Below, piece after piece: positions 44,409 through 54,317 of a DNA stretch of 64,000 nucleotides. The stretch covers positions 1 to 64,000 of the forward strand of contig JAJFVD010000010.1 of the NCBI GenBank assembly GCA_021371955.1, in the 5' to 3' direction. The notes beneath the pieces are model-generated. The model did no database searches and was not told the DNA's origin. It saw nothing but the letters and a program-made list of their open reading frames with translations. This DNA comes from Bacteroidales bacterium. Its GTDB lineage: Bacteria; Bacteroidota; Bacteroidia; Bacteroidales; UBA932. How positions within the stretch are numbered: the stretch's first letter is position 1; every line of letters starts with the position of its first letter. The position numbers and the translations under genes were made by a program.

Positions 44409-44722
44409 TACTCCTCTATCTTCCTGTAGTGGATTCTTCCTTCTTCAAATTCGTTGATAGCAATTAGATTTGCCTTTGGAAGTCTTTCGTAGTAACGGGA
44501 AATTTCAATTTGCTCTCTGTTTTCGAAAGTCTCTTCAAGGGTATCGGCATAGTTTGAGAACTCTTCCAGTTTCTGGCTGAGTTCAAACTTCATTTCGGCC
44601 GAAATTTGATTTGCCCTTTTTGCAATAATCATAGTAGACTCATAAATATTGCCAGTTGGAGCGGCAAGCTTTGAAAGATCTCTGGTTATTGTGTTGTTTG
44701 GTACATTTTTCCTGATTTCCAT
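44408..44722 (-). CDS. rpoZ: RNA polymerase omega subunit (Bacteroidota type)
   Basis: 104 residues. SKLAAPTGNIYESTMIIAKRANQISAEMKFELSQKLEEF matches the omega family of this phylum, longer than the usual RpoZ; the segment IYES..I...RA.QI is the conserved N-terminal core. It stabilises the beta' subunit. Between bamD (2-nt gap) and coaBC (overlapping start), the order conserved in this phylum. Confidence 0.85.
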   Translation of the reverse strand: MEIRKNVPNNTITRDLSKLAAPTGNIYESTMIIAKRANQISAEMKFELSQKLEEFSNYADTLEETFENREQIEISRYYERLPKANLIAINEFEEGRIHYRKIEE

Positions 44723-44724
44723 AT

Positions 44725-45522
44725 CTATTTATTATTTATTACGGTTTGTGAGTGCTCAAACATACCTGCAATGGATTTTTTATATTTTGATTCCGGAAAT
44801 TCGCTGACGAAGTTGTAGTATTCGTCAACAAAAGCAAGGTAACGTTCTTTTTGTTTTGCTTTTACACTTTGGCTTGCATATTTGTAGTTGGAAACAACGA
44901 GCTGATACATTATCTCTTCTCTGTATCTGTTGTCCGGATTCTCTTTTAATGCATTTTTGAGTGCAAATGTTGCTGCTTTGTAATCTTCTATTGTAACATA
45001 TATTTTTGCAGCTTCGTAACTTTTTTTGTCGAGTCTTTCCTGCAAATCTACCAGCATATCTTTACATTTTACAAGATATTTTGAGTTCGGATATTCGTAA
45101 AGAAATTCACTTATAGAAGACATAGCCTTGTATGAGGGGAGCTGGTCAAGTTCATACCGGTATGTAGATTCATACAAACAGTCCAGTCTAAGGAATCTTG
45201 CCTCTTCTGTGAAAGGGCTGCGTGGAAAAACCTTTGTAAACTGATCAAAATTTGTTTCGGCAATCATTAAGTCGCCATACTTGTAGTTGCATAGGCCCAG
45301 GTAGAACTGAACAGTGTCGTCCCTGGTTGTACCTTTTGTTGCTAAAAGAATTTGATCAAACAGGTCCGCAGCTTTTTTATATTTTTTCTCTTCAAAATAT
45401 TTAAAAGCACCTTTGTATTTAAGATCTACATCGGCACTTCTTACAAGCATTTCATATTTAGAAACGCACGAAGTCATAAAAACTCCAATCAGGACTACAA
45501 CTAAAAGTTTTACAATTCTCAT
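44725..45522 (-). CDS. bamD: outer-membrane assembly lipoprotein BamD
   Basis: 265 residues with lipobox FMTSCVSKYE (Cys about 19). TPR-like repeats: YFEEKKYKKAADLFDQIL, VQFYLGLCNYKYGDLMIAETNFDQFTKVFPRSPFTEEARFL and NPDNRYREEIMYQLVVSNYK. Works with BamA (56750-59257) in folding outer-membrane proteins such as the barrels in this window. The next upstream gene is trxB, 8 nt away. Confidence 0.94.
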   Translation of the reverse strand: MRIVKLLVVVLIGVFMTSCVSKYEMLVRSADVDLKYKGAFKYFEEKKYKKAADLFDQILLATKGTTRDDTVQFYLGLCNYKYGDLMIAETNFDQFTKVFPRSPFTEEARFLRLDCLYESTYRYELDQLPSYKAMSSISEFLYEYPNSKYLVKCKDMLVDLQERLDKKSYEAAKIYVTIEDYKAATFALKNALKENPDNRYREEIMYQLVVSNYKYASQSVKAKQKERYLAFVDEYYNFVSEFPESKYKKSIAGMFEHSQTVINNK

Positions 45523-45530
45523 CTTTAAAT

Positions 45531-46466
45531 CTATTTGTTATCTGAGAGAAAACGCTCTGCATCAAGTGCTGCCATACAGCCCGAACCTGCTGCTGTTATC
45601 GCCTGGCGATAGTTAGGGTCCTGAACATCTCCTGCTGCAAAAACTCCGGGAACATTTGTTTTGCTGCTTTTGCCTTCAGTAATAATATACCCTTCCTCAT
45701 TAGTCTTTATCCATTCCGAAAAAAGCTCAGAATTGGGGTGGTGACCAATTGCCAGAAAAAAGCCGTGAATGTCGATCTTTTTCTCCGTTCCGTTCTTGTG
45801 AGCAAGAATCGCACCATTTACTCCGCCAAGAGGCGTTCCGACAATTTCTTTTGTATTATAATTCCACAAAATCTCAATATTGGAAGCGTTTTTAACCCTG
45901 TCCTGCATTGCCTTGGATGCCCTGAGGACATCTCTGCGCACTATCAGATACACCTTATTGCACAAACCTGCAAGGTATGAAGCCTCTTCACATGCAGTGT
46001 CTCCTCCTCCTACAACGGCAACATCTTTCCCTTTGTAGAAAAATCCGTCACATGTGGCGCAGGCAGATACGCCCTGACCCCTGAATTTCTCTTCGGATTC
46101 CATGCCAAGATATTTTGCTGTGGCACCGGTTGATATAATAATTGTTTCCGCAATAACTTCCTTCTCTTCGTCGATAATAACTTTAAAAGGTCTCTCGGAG
46201 AGGTCTACTTTGCTCACAATTCCAAAACGGACATCCGTTCCAAAACGGATAGCCTGTTTTTTTAAATCTTCCATCATTTCCTGCCCGCTTGTTCCGCTTG
46301 GGTAACCCGGGAAATTGTCAATTTCGGTGGTTGTTGTCAGCTGACCTCCGGGTTGTATCCCTTCATAAAGAACAGGACTGATATTCGCTCTTGAGGCATA
46401 TATAGCGGCAGTGTAGCCGGCCGGCCCGCTGCCAATAATCAGACATTTTATTTTTTCTGAACCCAT
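45531..46466 (-). CDS. trxB: thioredoxin reductase
   Basis: 311 residues from the ATG at 46466 (MGSEKIKCLIIGSGPAGYTAAIYASRA). The open frame reaches further upstream, but its residues are not homologous and overlap the promoter element CAAAGATA (46495-46502, minus-strand TATCTTTG). FAD-binding GSGPAGYTAAIYA, active-site CATCDG (redox Cys pair), NADPH-binding GGGDTACEEASYL and GVFAAGDVQDPNYRQAI are all present. Reduces thioredoxin; starts the operon trxB-bamD-rpoZ-coaBC-recN-nagB. Confidence 0.96.
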   Translation of the reverse strand: MGSEKIKCLIIGSGPAGYTAAIYASRANISPVLYEGIQPGGQLTTTTEIDNFPGYPSGTSGQEMMEDLKKQAIRFGTDVRFGIVSKVDLSERPFKVIIDEEKEVIAETIIISTGATAKYLGMESEEKFRGQGVSACATCDGFFYKGKDVAVVGGGDTACEEASYLAGLCNKVYLIVRRDVLRASKAMQDRVKNASNIEILWNYNTKEIVGTPLGGVNGAILAHKNGTEKKIDIHGFFLAIGHHPNSELFSEWIKTNEEGYIITEGKSSKTNVPGVFAAGDVQDPNYRQAITAAGSGCMAALDAERFLSDNK

Positions 46467-46486
46467 TTTGCTGTTTAATATGATTT

Positions 46487-47431
46487 TCAACCCACAAAGA
46501 TAGATAATTTTTTTCGTATTGCCATCTCGAGCCGTAACTCCCAGACAAGTAAAAATGAGAATGCCCATCTTGAGAAAAGCAGCCATACTGCAATTGCGCC
46601 AACCGAAGCAAGAAGTATCACATCTTCAAGGTTGCTGTGCGATATTCCTATGTGATGGTTTAGCAAGTCCACGTCCTGTTTGTTTATCTTACCCGACTCG
46701 GTTTCATCGATCATTACTGCTGCTCCGTATGCAAGACCTAAAGTGTTTGCAACTATCCACAGAAAAGAGGTTTTTGCAGGAAGTCCAAAAACGGCAAGCA
46801 CTGGTCTCATAAATTTGGAAAGCCAGCGAATTACTCCAAACTCCGACAAAAGCCTTTGTAAAATAGAGAGCGCAAAAATAAGTACAGTCATGAGTATAAC
46901 CAGCTTTAATGTTTTGACAAACCAAAGCTGAAGCATTGCCCAGAGAGAGGGGTCTGCGGCCGCAATATTAATGTGAACGGTGTTCGCCGCTCCGGGCATA
47001 ATGAGATTTAAAACATATCCAAGCACAAAGGCAGACAGAGTGCGGGTTATGACCATTCTTACCGCGGAGGAGCCTGTCTTTTTCTGGACTGCCGTTTCTG
47101 TAATCATATTGTGGGAACAAAGAACCATAACGGAAAGGATGGTTATTGTCCGGACATCCAGATTGAGAGTGGACATTACGGCAATGGCAGAATAGTTATT
47201 TACGAAATAACCGGTAACATATGCAAGCGCTGCTTCTCCCGGGAGTCCAAGCAAATTGAAAACCGGGCTCAGAAAATTGGATATCCATGGAAGAATTTTA
47301 AAGTACTCCAGAAACTGAACACCAAGCGTTACCAATACTGTTATACGAACAAGCCAAAGACAGGTTTTAAGTGTCTTTGGCAAGATCTCCTTTACGGAAC
47401 TTATAGTTCTATCAATTGCAGATTTATCCAT
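46487..47431 (-). CDS. nucleoside-recognition (gate) domain membrane protein
   Basis: 314 residues from the ATG at 47431 (MDKSAIDRT); the reading from a TTG at 47449 overlaps the promoter element at 47447-47454. Eight or so transmembrane helices with two repeats: FNLLGLPGEAALAYVTGYFVNNYSAIAVM and AVFGLPAKTSFLWIVANTLGLAYGAAVM, each with the LG(L/F)PG/P-A motif of the gate domain found in nucleoside transporters and spore-maturation proteins. Substrate not known. Confidence 0.85.
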   Translation of the reverse strand: MDKSAIDRTISSVKEILPKTLKTCLWLVRITVLVTLGVQFLEYFKILPWISNFLSPVFNLLGLPGEAALAYVTGYFVNNYSAIAVMSTLNLDVRTITILSVMVLCSHNMITETAVQKKTGSSAVRMVITRTLSAFVLGYVLNLIMPGAANTVHINIAAADPSLWAMLQLWFVKTLKLVILMTVLIFALSILQRLLSEFGVIRWLSKFMRPVLAVFGLPAKTSFLWIVANTLGLAYGAAVMIDETESGKINKQDVDLLNHHIGISHSNLEDVILLASVGAIAVWLLFSRWAFSFLLVWELRLEMAIRKKLSIFVG

Positions 47432-47446
47432 ATTATAAATAATCCG

Positions 47447-47454
47447 CAAATATA
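47447..47454 (-). promoter_or_regulatory. -7 promoter element TATATTTG of the 46487 gene
   Basis: CAAATATA on the plus strand, 16-20 bp upstream of the ATG at 47431. This fixes the start, because the upstream TTG would lie in the promoter. Confidence 0.6.
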
Positions 47455-47470
47455 GATTAATTTTTTAGTC

Positions 47471-48049
47471 CTAATAGTTATTTTTCTTAGGCTCGAAGTA
47501 GGCTTTTGGGTGATTGCATGCAGGACAGTTTTCAAGAGCTTTTTTGCCTTTGTGGATGAATCCGCAGTTGCGGCACTGCCATTCGATTTCTTCCTCCCTC
47601 TCAAATACTTTTTCTGCTTCAACCCTTGCAAGAAGAGTTCTGTATCTTGCTTCGTGTTCGGCCTCAACCTTTGCAATCATCTTGAAAGCAACTGCAACTT
47701 TAGGAAATCCCTCTGCCATTGCTGTTTCTGCAAAAGAAGGATATAGCAGTGTCCACTCTTCATTTTCTCCGTCAGCGGCAGCGGCTAGGTTTTCTTTTGT
47801 TGTTGCAATTATACCTGCAGGATATGATGCTGTAATCTCAACCATTCCGCCTTCTAAAAATTTAAAAAATGCCTTGGCATGTTCTTTCTCCTGTTCGGCT
47901 GTTTCTGCAAAAACAGCGGCAATTTGTTCAAAGCCCTCTTTTTTTGCAACGCTTGAGAAATATGTGTATCTGTTTCTTGCCTGTGATTCACCGGCAAATG
48001 CCTTTAACAGGTTTTGTTCTGTTTTTGTCCCTTTAATGCTCTTTTCCAT
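47471..48049 (-). CDS. rbr: rubrerythrin
   Basis: 192 residues. The ferritin-like diiron domain has two ExxH pairs ([61 protein letters not shown]). The C-terminal rubredoxin-like domain has two Cys pairs ([30 protein letters not shown]). It reduces hydrogen peroxide with electrons from rubredoxin, typical of anaerobes. Gene faces the same way as its downstream neighbour but is separated from it by 39 bp. Confidence 0.96.
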   Translation of the reverse strand: MEKSIKGTKTEQNLLKAFAGESQARNRYTYFSSVAKKEGFEQIAAVFAETAEQEKEHAKAFFKFLEGGMVEITASYPAGIIATTKENLAAAADGENEEWTLLYPSFAETAMAEGFPKVAVAFKMIAKVEAEHEARYRTLLARVEAEKVFEREEEIEWQCRNCGFIHKGKKALENCPACNHPKAYFEPKKNNY

Positions 48050-48150
48050 AATTGATTCTTAATACGTTATTAATAATATATTATAAACAATATTTAATTT
48101 CTGACTCAACAAATATACTCAAAAAAACCTCTTATGCAACCATGAATTAT

Positions 48151-48158
48151 TATATTTG
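48151..48158 (+). promoter_or_regulatory. -7 promoter element TATATTTG of the aminopeptidase gene
   Basis: Exact consensus 35 nt before the ATG at 48193, which supports the start there. Confidence 0.65.
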
Positions 48159-48192
48159 TAAAAGGAAGAAGTTAATAAACACTGGCTTTAAA

Positions 48193-49980
48193 ATGCAAAA
48201 CAACAGACTGGAACAACTCAGGGAATATATGCGCGAGATGGCACTTTCGGCATTTATAATACCCTCAAACGACACCCACTTCGGAGAATATATTCAGGAC
48301 CATTTTATGTGCAGAGGCTGGATTTCAGGATTTGACGGCTCCGCAGGTACTGTTGCGGTAACGCTTAAGGAAGCTGCGCTTTGGACAGACTCGAGATACT
48401 TTATTCAGGCAGAAAACCAGATAGCAGGTACAGGGATTGTGCTTAAAAAGCTCAAGATGCCCGGGACAGAAAGTGTTGAATCGTGGCTGGCAGCAAGGCT
48501 GGAAAATAATCAAAGCGTTGGAATAGATTCTTCTCTTTTTTCTGTCATGGAATACAACTTGCTCAGGCAGGCCCTGCCCTCGTTAAATATCAAACTGTGC
48601 AACGATCCGTTTGAAACTGTATGGAAGGAGAGGCCTAAGCTCCGTTTCAATAAAATCTCTTATCTGGGAGAAGACATAACCGGAGAGAGTGTTTCTTCAA
48701 AGCACAAAAGAGTTGTTCAGGCGCTGGGAGTTCAGGAGGATTTCATATATCTGGTTTCACTTTGTGACGACATTGCATGGCTATGCAATATCAGAGGGAA
48801 CGACATGCTTTATAACCCGGTTCCCCTGTCTTATGTCGCTTTGACAAGAGACAATATCCATCTTTTTATTTGCAAAGGCGTTCTGGCCGATGAGGATATT
48901 AAAATCCTTGAAAAAGAGGGTGTGATTTTGCATGATTATAATTCATTTAACAGTTTTATATCTGACTTTCCTTCAGAAATTGTAAGAATTGCTTCTCAGG
49001 ATAAATTGTCTGTGAGGAACTATAACAGTGCTGTCAAAAGCGGAACACGTTTTATTCCGGATTTAACTAGGGGAGGAGTGATAGCCGGTCTCAAGGCATT
49101 AAAGAATGATGTCGAGGCGGATGGGTTCAGGAGAGCAATGATAAATGACGGAGTAGCATGGGTAAAACTTCTTGTTTTTATAGAAAAGGAGCTCGAAAAA
49201 GGAAATAATCATCTTTCAGAAAAGATAGTTGCAGATAAATTTGCCAAATTCCGGGCAGAATGTCAGGATTATATGGGAGAAAGTTTTGCTCCAATAGTTG
49301 CATTTGGCAAGAATGCAGCCCTTCCTCATTATTCCATTTCTGAAGAACCGGTCTATATAGAAAAGTCAGGATTTCTGCTTATGGATACAGGTGGCCAGTA
49401 CAAATATGGAACAACCGACTCAACCCGCACTATTCCATTGGGACCGCTCACTCCGGAACAAAAAACAGATTACTCCCAGGTTCTTAAGGGAATGATTGCC
49501 CTGAGTATGGCTAAATTTCCAAAAGGGACAAGAGGGTCTCAGCTTGATATCCTTGCAAGAGGTCCGGTATGTTCTGTCGCTAAGCTTTATCTTCACGGTA
49601 CCGGCCACGGTATAGGCCATCGTCTCTGTGTTCACGAAGGACCGCAGAGCATACGAATGGAGGAAAATCCGGTTACAATTGAACCGGGAATGGTTATTTC
49701 AAATGAGCCTGCGATTTACGAAGAAGGAAGCTATGGAATCCGCATTGAGAACACAATTCTTTGCAAAGAGTGGGTAGAAAATAAGTATGGTAAATTTTAC
49801 CAGTTCGAAACACTATCCTTTATTCCTATAGACACTACCGCTGTTGATTTAAACTCGCTTGGCGGGGAGTATAAAGAGTGGCTCAATATGTACAATTCTT
49901 CGGTATACGAAAAATTGTCCCCATATCTGAGTGCAGACGGGAAAAAGTGGTTAGCGGACAAAACTGCCAGACTCAATTGA
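48193..49980 (+). CDS. pepP: Xaa-Pro aminopeptidase (aminopeptidase P)
   Basis: 595 residues from the ATG at 48193; the frame is open from 48052 but the extra residues lack homology and cross the promoter. Two creatinase-like N-terminal domains (FIIPSNDTHFGEYI, WTDSRYFIQAENQI) and a catalytic pita-bread domain with metal ligands in LMDTGGQYKYGTTDSTR, YLHGTGHGIGHRLCVHEGP, VISNEPAIYEEGSYGIRIEN. It removes the first residue before proline. Its 3' end overlaps the convergent gene at 49951 by 30 bp. Confidence 0.94.
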   Translation: MQNNRLEQLREYMREMALSAFIIPSNDTHFGEYIQDHFMCRGWISGFDGSAGTVAVTLKEAALWTDSRYFIQAENQIAGTGIVLKKLKMPGTESVESWLAARLENNQSVGIDSSLFSVMEYNLLRQALPSLNIKLCNDPFETVWKERPKLRFNKISYLGEDITGESVSSKHKRVVQALGVQEDFIYLVSLCDDIAWLCNIRGNDMLYNPVPLSYVALTRDNIHLFICKGVLADEDIKILEKEGVILHDYNSFNSFISDFPSEIVRIASQDKLSVRNYNSAVKSGTRFIPDLTRGGVIAGLKALKNDVEADGFRRAMINDGVAWVKLLVFIEKELEKGNNHLSEKIVADKFAKFRAECQDYMGESFAPIVAFGKNAALPHYSISEEPVYIEKSGFLLMDTGGQYKYGTTDSTRTIPLGPLTPEQKTDYSQVLKGMIALSMAKFPKGTRGSQLDILARGPVCSVAKLYLHGTGHGIGHRLCVHEGPQSIRMEENPVTIEPGMVISNEPAIYEEGSYGIRIENTILCKEWVENKYGKFYQFETLSFIPIDTTAVDLNSLGGEYKEWLNMYNSSVYEKLSPYLSADGKKWLADKTARLN

Positions 49981-51588
49981 GTAGTCGGGTCTGTAAATAA
50001 TAAGGCGGGATCTTCTGTTAATGAAGCCGTTCCCTCTGCCTTCCCTTACAAATTTATAACTGGACTGAAGAAGATTGCCTGAATTGAATTCATTAAGATA
50101 ATCTACGAAATCCGGCCCGTAATTATAAAGCGCACCCAGGAAATACAAGCCCAAATCATAAGCCTGAAATGCATACGGAGAGGGTTCAGTACCAAAAAGC
50201 GCCCTGTATTTGGACAAAAACACCTTTACATCTTCGCTTGAATAATTGACATTATACTGAAGAGAGATATGCAAATTCATGGAATGGTAGTAATTGATGT
50301 CTACATTCTCAAAATTTCTCCATCTCGGAGTTCCGTAAAGGGTAATTTTATATCCGCTTCTTGTATTTATCAGATTTAGGTTTCTTAACATATCGGATAC
50401 AAAAGCTTCGGAATTGGAAATCACAATTACCGAATTCTCTTTTGTGGCATCAAGCTTGGAAAGAAGTGCAGAATAAACTGACCTTCCCTTTAACAGGTTA
50501 TATGAAAGAGAAGTGAAAGGGATGCCTTTTTGCGTGAGAATCTCTTTGGAAAGGTTCACCAGACTTATATCCGGCGACGACTCCTCATAAAAAATTGCAA
50601 CGTGCGAGCCGGCCGGAACAGAATTGAGCAGTTCTTCCTGCTGATCCTTAACCGGAACAGAAACCTGAAAGAAATTGGAGTTATTCGCTACGAATTTTTC
50701 ACTATCCGGGTCCATGGGAGATACAAGCGGAATGCGTTTGTCTTTTGTATAATCAATCAAACCCTCAATTTCACTTGAAAAAACGGGACCTATAACCAGT
50801 TCCGATCCGTCGAGCCTTCCGGATTGTGCAATCATGGAAGAGTTAGTATAGTCTTTGGTGTCAAAAACCCGGAGATCCATACTCATTCCTTTAACACGCA
50901 TATCATTTACCGCAAGGAGAAAGCCCTGATAAAAATCCAGATAATTATTGTTGCCCGGATTTGTTTCGAAATTTTTGCTGTCAAAAGGAAGTACGAGAGA
51001 AACGGTATGATTCCCGCTAGATTTATGTTCTTTGAAAATACTTTGCCGTAAAGGAACATAGCCGTAGGCAGCAGATATCTCTTTTGCTCCGTTTGCCGGT
51101 TCCGAAGCAGGTATCTGAAGTATTTGTCTGGTATTAAGTTCGCTGCCGGTTAATGAGTTAGCCGCAACAATCGATTCAACGGATACATTGTATAGTTTGG
51201 CAATGGACTCCAGTGTTTCGTACCAGCGAACGGTGTGTTTGAGCATTTCTGTTTTAACAGCTTCCTCTTTCGCAGGATTCTCCTTTGGAGTTTCAGGTAA
51301 AACCGTCTCTTTAGAAGCAGAGGAGTTTCTTATATATACAAGATCGCCCTCCTTAATGCCCGAACGCAAAGCAGGATTGTCTTCCAGAATAACATTTACA
51401 ACTACATTATATGCTTTTGCAATTGAAAAAAGAGTTTGCTTTTTCTCCACGTGGTGAACAAAAAATGAAAGCCCGTCTCTGTTTACAAGTTCTGTAGATA
51501 TTTTAACAGGAGGGGGAGTGTACTGTCCGTACACTGCCGGAGATAAAAGTGTTAAAGCAACAAGCAGTATAATGGTTAATTGTTTCAT
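49951..51588 (-). CDS. LysM-containing protein with a periplasmic-binding-like domain
   Basis: 545 residues with a signal peptide ([20 protein letters not shown]). Two LysM domains (about 45-90 [20 protein letters not shown] and 115-160 [23 protein letters not shown]) bind peptidoglycan. The rest (about 190-545) is a type I periplasmic-binding-like fold ([58 protein letters not shown]), as in LpoA and ABC-type amino-acid receptors. The start overlaps the purC stop (ATGA at 51588-51585), so the pair is coupled. Confidence 0.82.
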   Translation of the reverse strand: MKQLTIILLVALTLLSPAVYGQYTPPPVKISTELVNRDGLSFFVHHVEKKQTLFSIAKAYNVVVNVILEDNPALRSGIKEGDLVYIRNSSASKETVLPETPKENPAKEEAVKTEMLKHTVRWYETLESIAKLYNVSVESIVAANSLTGSELNTRQILQIPASEPANGAKEISAAYGYVPLRQSIFKEHKSSGNHTVSLVLPFDSKNFETNPGNNNYLDFYQGFLLAVNDMRVKGMSMDLRVFDTKDYTNSSMIAQSGRLDGSELVIGPVFSSEIEGLIDYTKDKRIPLVSPMDPDSEKFVANNSNFFQVSVPVKDQQEELLNSVPAGSHVAIFYEESSPDISLVNLSKEILTQKGIPFTSLSYNLLKGRSVYSALLSKLDATKENSVIVISNSEAFVSDMLRNLNLINTRSGYKITLYGTPRWRNFENVDINYYHSMNLHISLQYNVNYSSEDVKVFLSKYRALFGTEPSPYAFQAYDLGLYFLGALYNYGPDFVDYLNEFNSGNLLQSSYKFVREGRGNGFINRRSRLIIYRPDYSIESGSFVR

Positions 51589-52535
51589 AATCTGGCTAGC
51601 ATATTTGCTATGTTGGTTTCTATTCTTTCGTAAATATCATCGGTATATTCCGCTCTGATAAACGGTTTGCCTGTTATATGCTCGAACAGCTCAATATATC
51701 TGTCGGAAATGGAACCTACAATCTCGTCTGTCATTTCAGGTACGCTCTGACCCTTTTGTCCCGAAAAATTATTTTCCATCAGCCACTCGCGAACAAACTC
51801 TTTTGAGAGTTGTCTTTGAGGAAGACCTTTTTCAAACAGGTCCGCGTAACTATCCTTATAGAAGTAACGGGAAGAATCCGGTGTATGTATTTCGTCTATA
51901 AGATAAATCACATCTCCCTTTTTGCCGAATTCGTATTTTGTGTCTACAAGAATCAGGCCTCTTTCTTCTGCTATTTCACTTCCTCTCTTAAACAGGTCAA
52001 GCGCATATTGTTCAAGTTTAATGTATTCACTCTCTTTTACAAGTCCGCTTGAAATAATCTCTTCCCTTGAGATATCCATATCGTGCTCGCCTATTTCGGC
52101 CTTGGTGGTAGGAGTAATGATAGGTTTTTCAAAAGCCTGATGCTCTTTCATCCCATCGGGAATTTTAACTCCGCAGATTTCTCTTACGCCAGATTTGTAT
52201 GCTCTCCATGAGCTTCCTGTCAGATATCCTCTGATAATCATCTCAACGGGGTATCCGGTACATTTGTGCCCTACTGTAACCATTGGGTCAGGTGAGGCAA
52301 TTTTCCAGTTTGGAACGATATCTGAGGTTCTGTCAAGAAAGTTCGAGGCAATTTGATTAAGCACCTGTCCCTTATAAGGAATCCCTTTTGGGAGAACAAC
52401 ATCAAATGCAGAGATGCGGTCAGTGGCAATCATTACAAGGTAGTTGTCACCTATGCTGTATACATCTCTCACTTTGCCGACATATTTGCCGGTCTGGTTT
52501 TTAAAGTTGAATTCGGTTCTTGTTATAGCCTTCAT
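51585..52535 (-). CDS. purC: phosphoribosylaminoimidazole-succinocarboxamide synthase
   Basis: 316 residues, a longer form of SAICAR synthetase. [60 protein letters not shown] and [29 protein letters not shown] are family motifs with the ATP-grasp-like fold. Step eight of purine synthesis. It lies at the head of a pair with the LysM gene. Confidence 0.97.
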   Translation of the reverse strand: MKAITRTEFNFKNQTGKYVGKVRDVYSIGDNYLVMIATDRISAFDVVLPKGIPYKGQVLNQIASNFLDRTSDIVPNWKIASPDPMVTVGHKCTGYPVEMIIRGYLTGSSWRAYKSGVREICGVKIPDGMKEHQAFEKPIITPTTKAEIGEHDMDISREEIISSGLVKESEYIKLEQYALDLFKRGSEIAEERGLILVDTKYEFGKKGDVIYLIDEIHTPDSSRYFYKDSYADLFEKGLPQRQLSKEFVREWLMENNFSGQKGQSVPEMTDEIVGSISDRYIELFEHITGKPFIRAEYTDDIYERIETNIANMLARL

Positions 52536-52550
52536 GTCAAATATGTATCT

Positions 52551-53669
52551 TTAAAGCGTTTTATAAAACTCTGTCAGTTTGTTGCAAAATTTACTCCATG
52601 AGAGTTCGTTTTTCTCAATGGAGATGTTTTTCTCAAAATAGCTTACTCTGTCGTTTTCGAAATAATCAGCAATAGCATCTCTTATTAATGACGCATCTGG
52701 TTGCTTTACAACAATTCCAGTTCCGGGTCCTTCGATTGCTTCCCTTAATCCTCCAACATCTGTCGTAATCATTGGCAATCCAAAATGAAGGGAAATTGCG
52801 CTGATTCCGCTTTGTGTGGCAGAACGGTATGGAAGGACGCAAATATCGGAAGAGGAAAAAAACGCAGGAACATCGCTGTCTGCAATATATCCGTTAAAAA
52901 GCTTTATCCTGTCCCTATTCGCGGAATTGTCTATCAATTGCCTGTATTTGTCGAAACTTCCGTAAGGTTCTCCGGCTACAATAAGCTGAAAGCTGTCGTC
53001 AAGGCCGGAAAAGGCCTCGATTAGAATATCCAGCCCTTTGTATTCCCTTATCAGTCCAAAGAAAAGAATATTTTTTTTGCCCTTTTCAATGCCAATTTTT
53101 TCAATTGCCAGCTCCCTGTCCATCTTTTCGCCAAAATGGTTGTAAAGAGGATGGGGTGTACTTATGAATTTTGCATTGGGTTTATACGAAAGCAAATCTC
53201 TTCCGACGGCATCGGATAAAACAATAAAGGCGTCATTGGCGCCCAGAAAATATTTTGTAAATGGTTTGTCAAAGAAATGTTGTTCGTGCGGGATAACGTT
53301 ATCGAGAACAGAAATAACCTTCGTTTTTTTAAGCTGATGACGTCCCACATATCCCAGAGATGGAGCAAAATAGGACATCCAGTAGCGCATTATGAGCAAA
53401 TCCGGCTCCCACTCACGGATTGCCCTTGCCGTCCGGATGTATGAAAATGGGTTTGCAGTGTCCAAAATTGAAGTGCTTTGAACCTTAATGGCGGTATCCT
53501 CCTTCTCTACATACTGCGTTTTGCCGGGGAAGAGAAGGTCCGGATACTGTCTTTTGAAGTTAAAAGCTTTTACTTCATGGTTTTTGCCAAGTTCCTCAAA
53601 TATGTTGGCATTGAACTGTGCAATCCCACCTCTGTATGGGTAAAAGCTGGATAAGATTGCTATTTTCAC
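52551..53669 (-). CDS. GT4-type glycosyltransferase
   Basis: 372 residues. GT-B fold: IAILSSFYPYRGGIAQFNANIFEEL at the N-terminus, and KNILFFGLIREYKGLDILIEAF, ICVLPYRSATQSGISAISLHFGLPMITTDVGGLREAIEG with the E-x7-E-like nucleotide-sugar region. Sugar donor and acceptor unknown; a lone transferase outside a polysaccharide cluster. It starts 8 nt after the OmpH gene at 53678 stops, in the same direction. Confidence 0.88.
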   Translation of the reverse strand: MKIAILSSFYPYRGGIAQFNANIFEELGKNHEVKAFNFKRQYPDLLFPGKTQYVEKEDTAIKVQSTSILDTANPFSYIRTARAIREWEPDLLIMRYWMSYFAPSLGYVGRHQLKKTKVISVLDNVIPHEQHFFDKPFTKYFLGANDAFIVLSDAVGRDLLSYKPNAKFISTPHPLYNHFGEKMDRELAIEKIGIEKGKKNILFFGLIREYKGLDILIEAFSGLDDSFQLIVAGEPYGSFDKYRQLIDNSANRDRIKLFNGYIADSDVPAFFSSSDICVLPYRSATQSGISAISLHFGLPMITTDVGGLREAIEGPGTGIVVKQPDASLIRDAIADYFENDRVSYFEKNISIEKNELSWSKFCNKLTEFYKTL

Positions 53670-53677
53670 TCGGTTCC

Positions 53678-54289
53678 TTATTTGGTTCCCTTCGATTTGG
53701 TTTTGATATACTCGTCGTTAAGACCTGCAACTACGTCCGATGTAATGTTAAGGGTAGAGTCGGCCTGCAATACGGTGTTCATTGTAGCAGACGAGTTAAT
53801 GATAACTGAGAAGTTTTTCTCTTTGTTGTATACTTTGAGATAAGTGTGGAGAGATTCCATTACTTTGTTTACAAGTACCCTTTCTTCTTCTGCCATCTCC
53901 ATTTGTTTTTGCTGGCTTAAGTTCTGAAGTTCCTGCTGACGCATGGCGAGCTGTTGTTGCTGGGTTTCTGCCTGGGCACGTGTAACAAGCCCTTTTTGAA
54001 TCTTAGCTTCCCAATCTTTATAGTCACGCTCGAATGCTCTTCCTTTCTTGCTGAGGTCATCCTGAATAACCTGTGCTTTACTTTCAAGTTCCGATTTGAG
54101 GTCGTTGAACATATCATATTGATTCATTAAAGAGTCAATCTGGATATAAACGATACTTCCGGCCGGAGCAACTGTCCCCTGACTTTGGGAACTGCTTGAA
54201 GAACCCGGTTTTGATGTAAAATAGAGAACGTAAAGTACAACTACCGCTACGGCTAATACTGAATTCAGAATTAATGAGGCATTTTTCAT
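53678..54289 (-). CDS. OmpH/Skp-like periplasmic chaperone
   Basis: 203 residues. A membrane or signal-anchor segment at the N-terminus (LILNSVLAVAVVVLYVLYF), a Ser/Gln-rich linker, YIQIDSLMNQYDMFNDLKSELESKAQVIQDDLSKKGRAFE and a Gln-rich coiled coil (QTQQQQLAMRQQELQNLSQQKQMEMAEEERVL), then the FSVIINSSATMNTVLQADSTLNITSDVVAGLN core end. Of the OmpH family; two further members are at 59276 and 59817. A promoter element CAAATATA is at 54310-54317. Confidence 0.85.
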   Translation of the reverse strand: MKNASLILNSVLAVAVVVLYVLYFTSKPGSSSSSQSQGTVAPAGSIVYIQIDSLMNQYDMFNDLKSELESKAQVIQDDLSKKGRAFERDYKDWEAKIQKGLVTRAQAETQQQQLAMRQQELQNLSQQKQMEMAEEERVLVNKVMESLHTYLKVYNKEKNFSVIINSSATMNTVLQADSTLNITSDVVAGLNDEYIKTKSKGTK

Positions 54290-54309
54290 TTGTAATAATA
54301 TTTAAAACA

Positions 54310-54317
54310 CAAATATA
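54310..54317 (-). promoter_or_regulatory. -7 promoter element TATATTTG of the 53678 gene
   Basis: Minus-strand TATATTTG 20-28 nt before the start at 54289; it lies in the short gap to the pdxJ stop. Confidence 0.55.
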
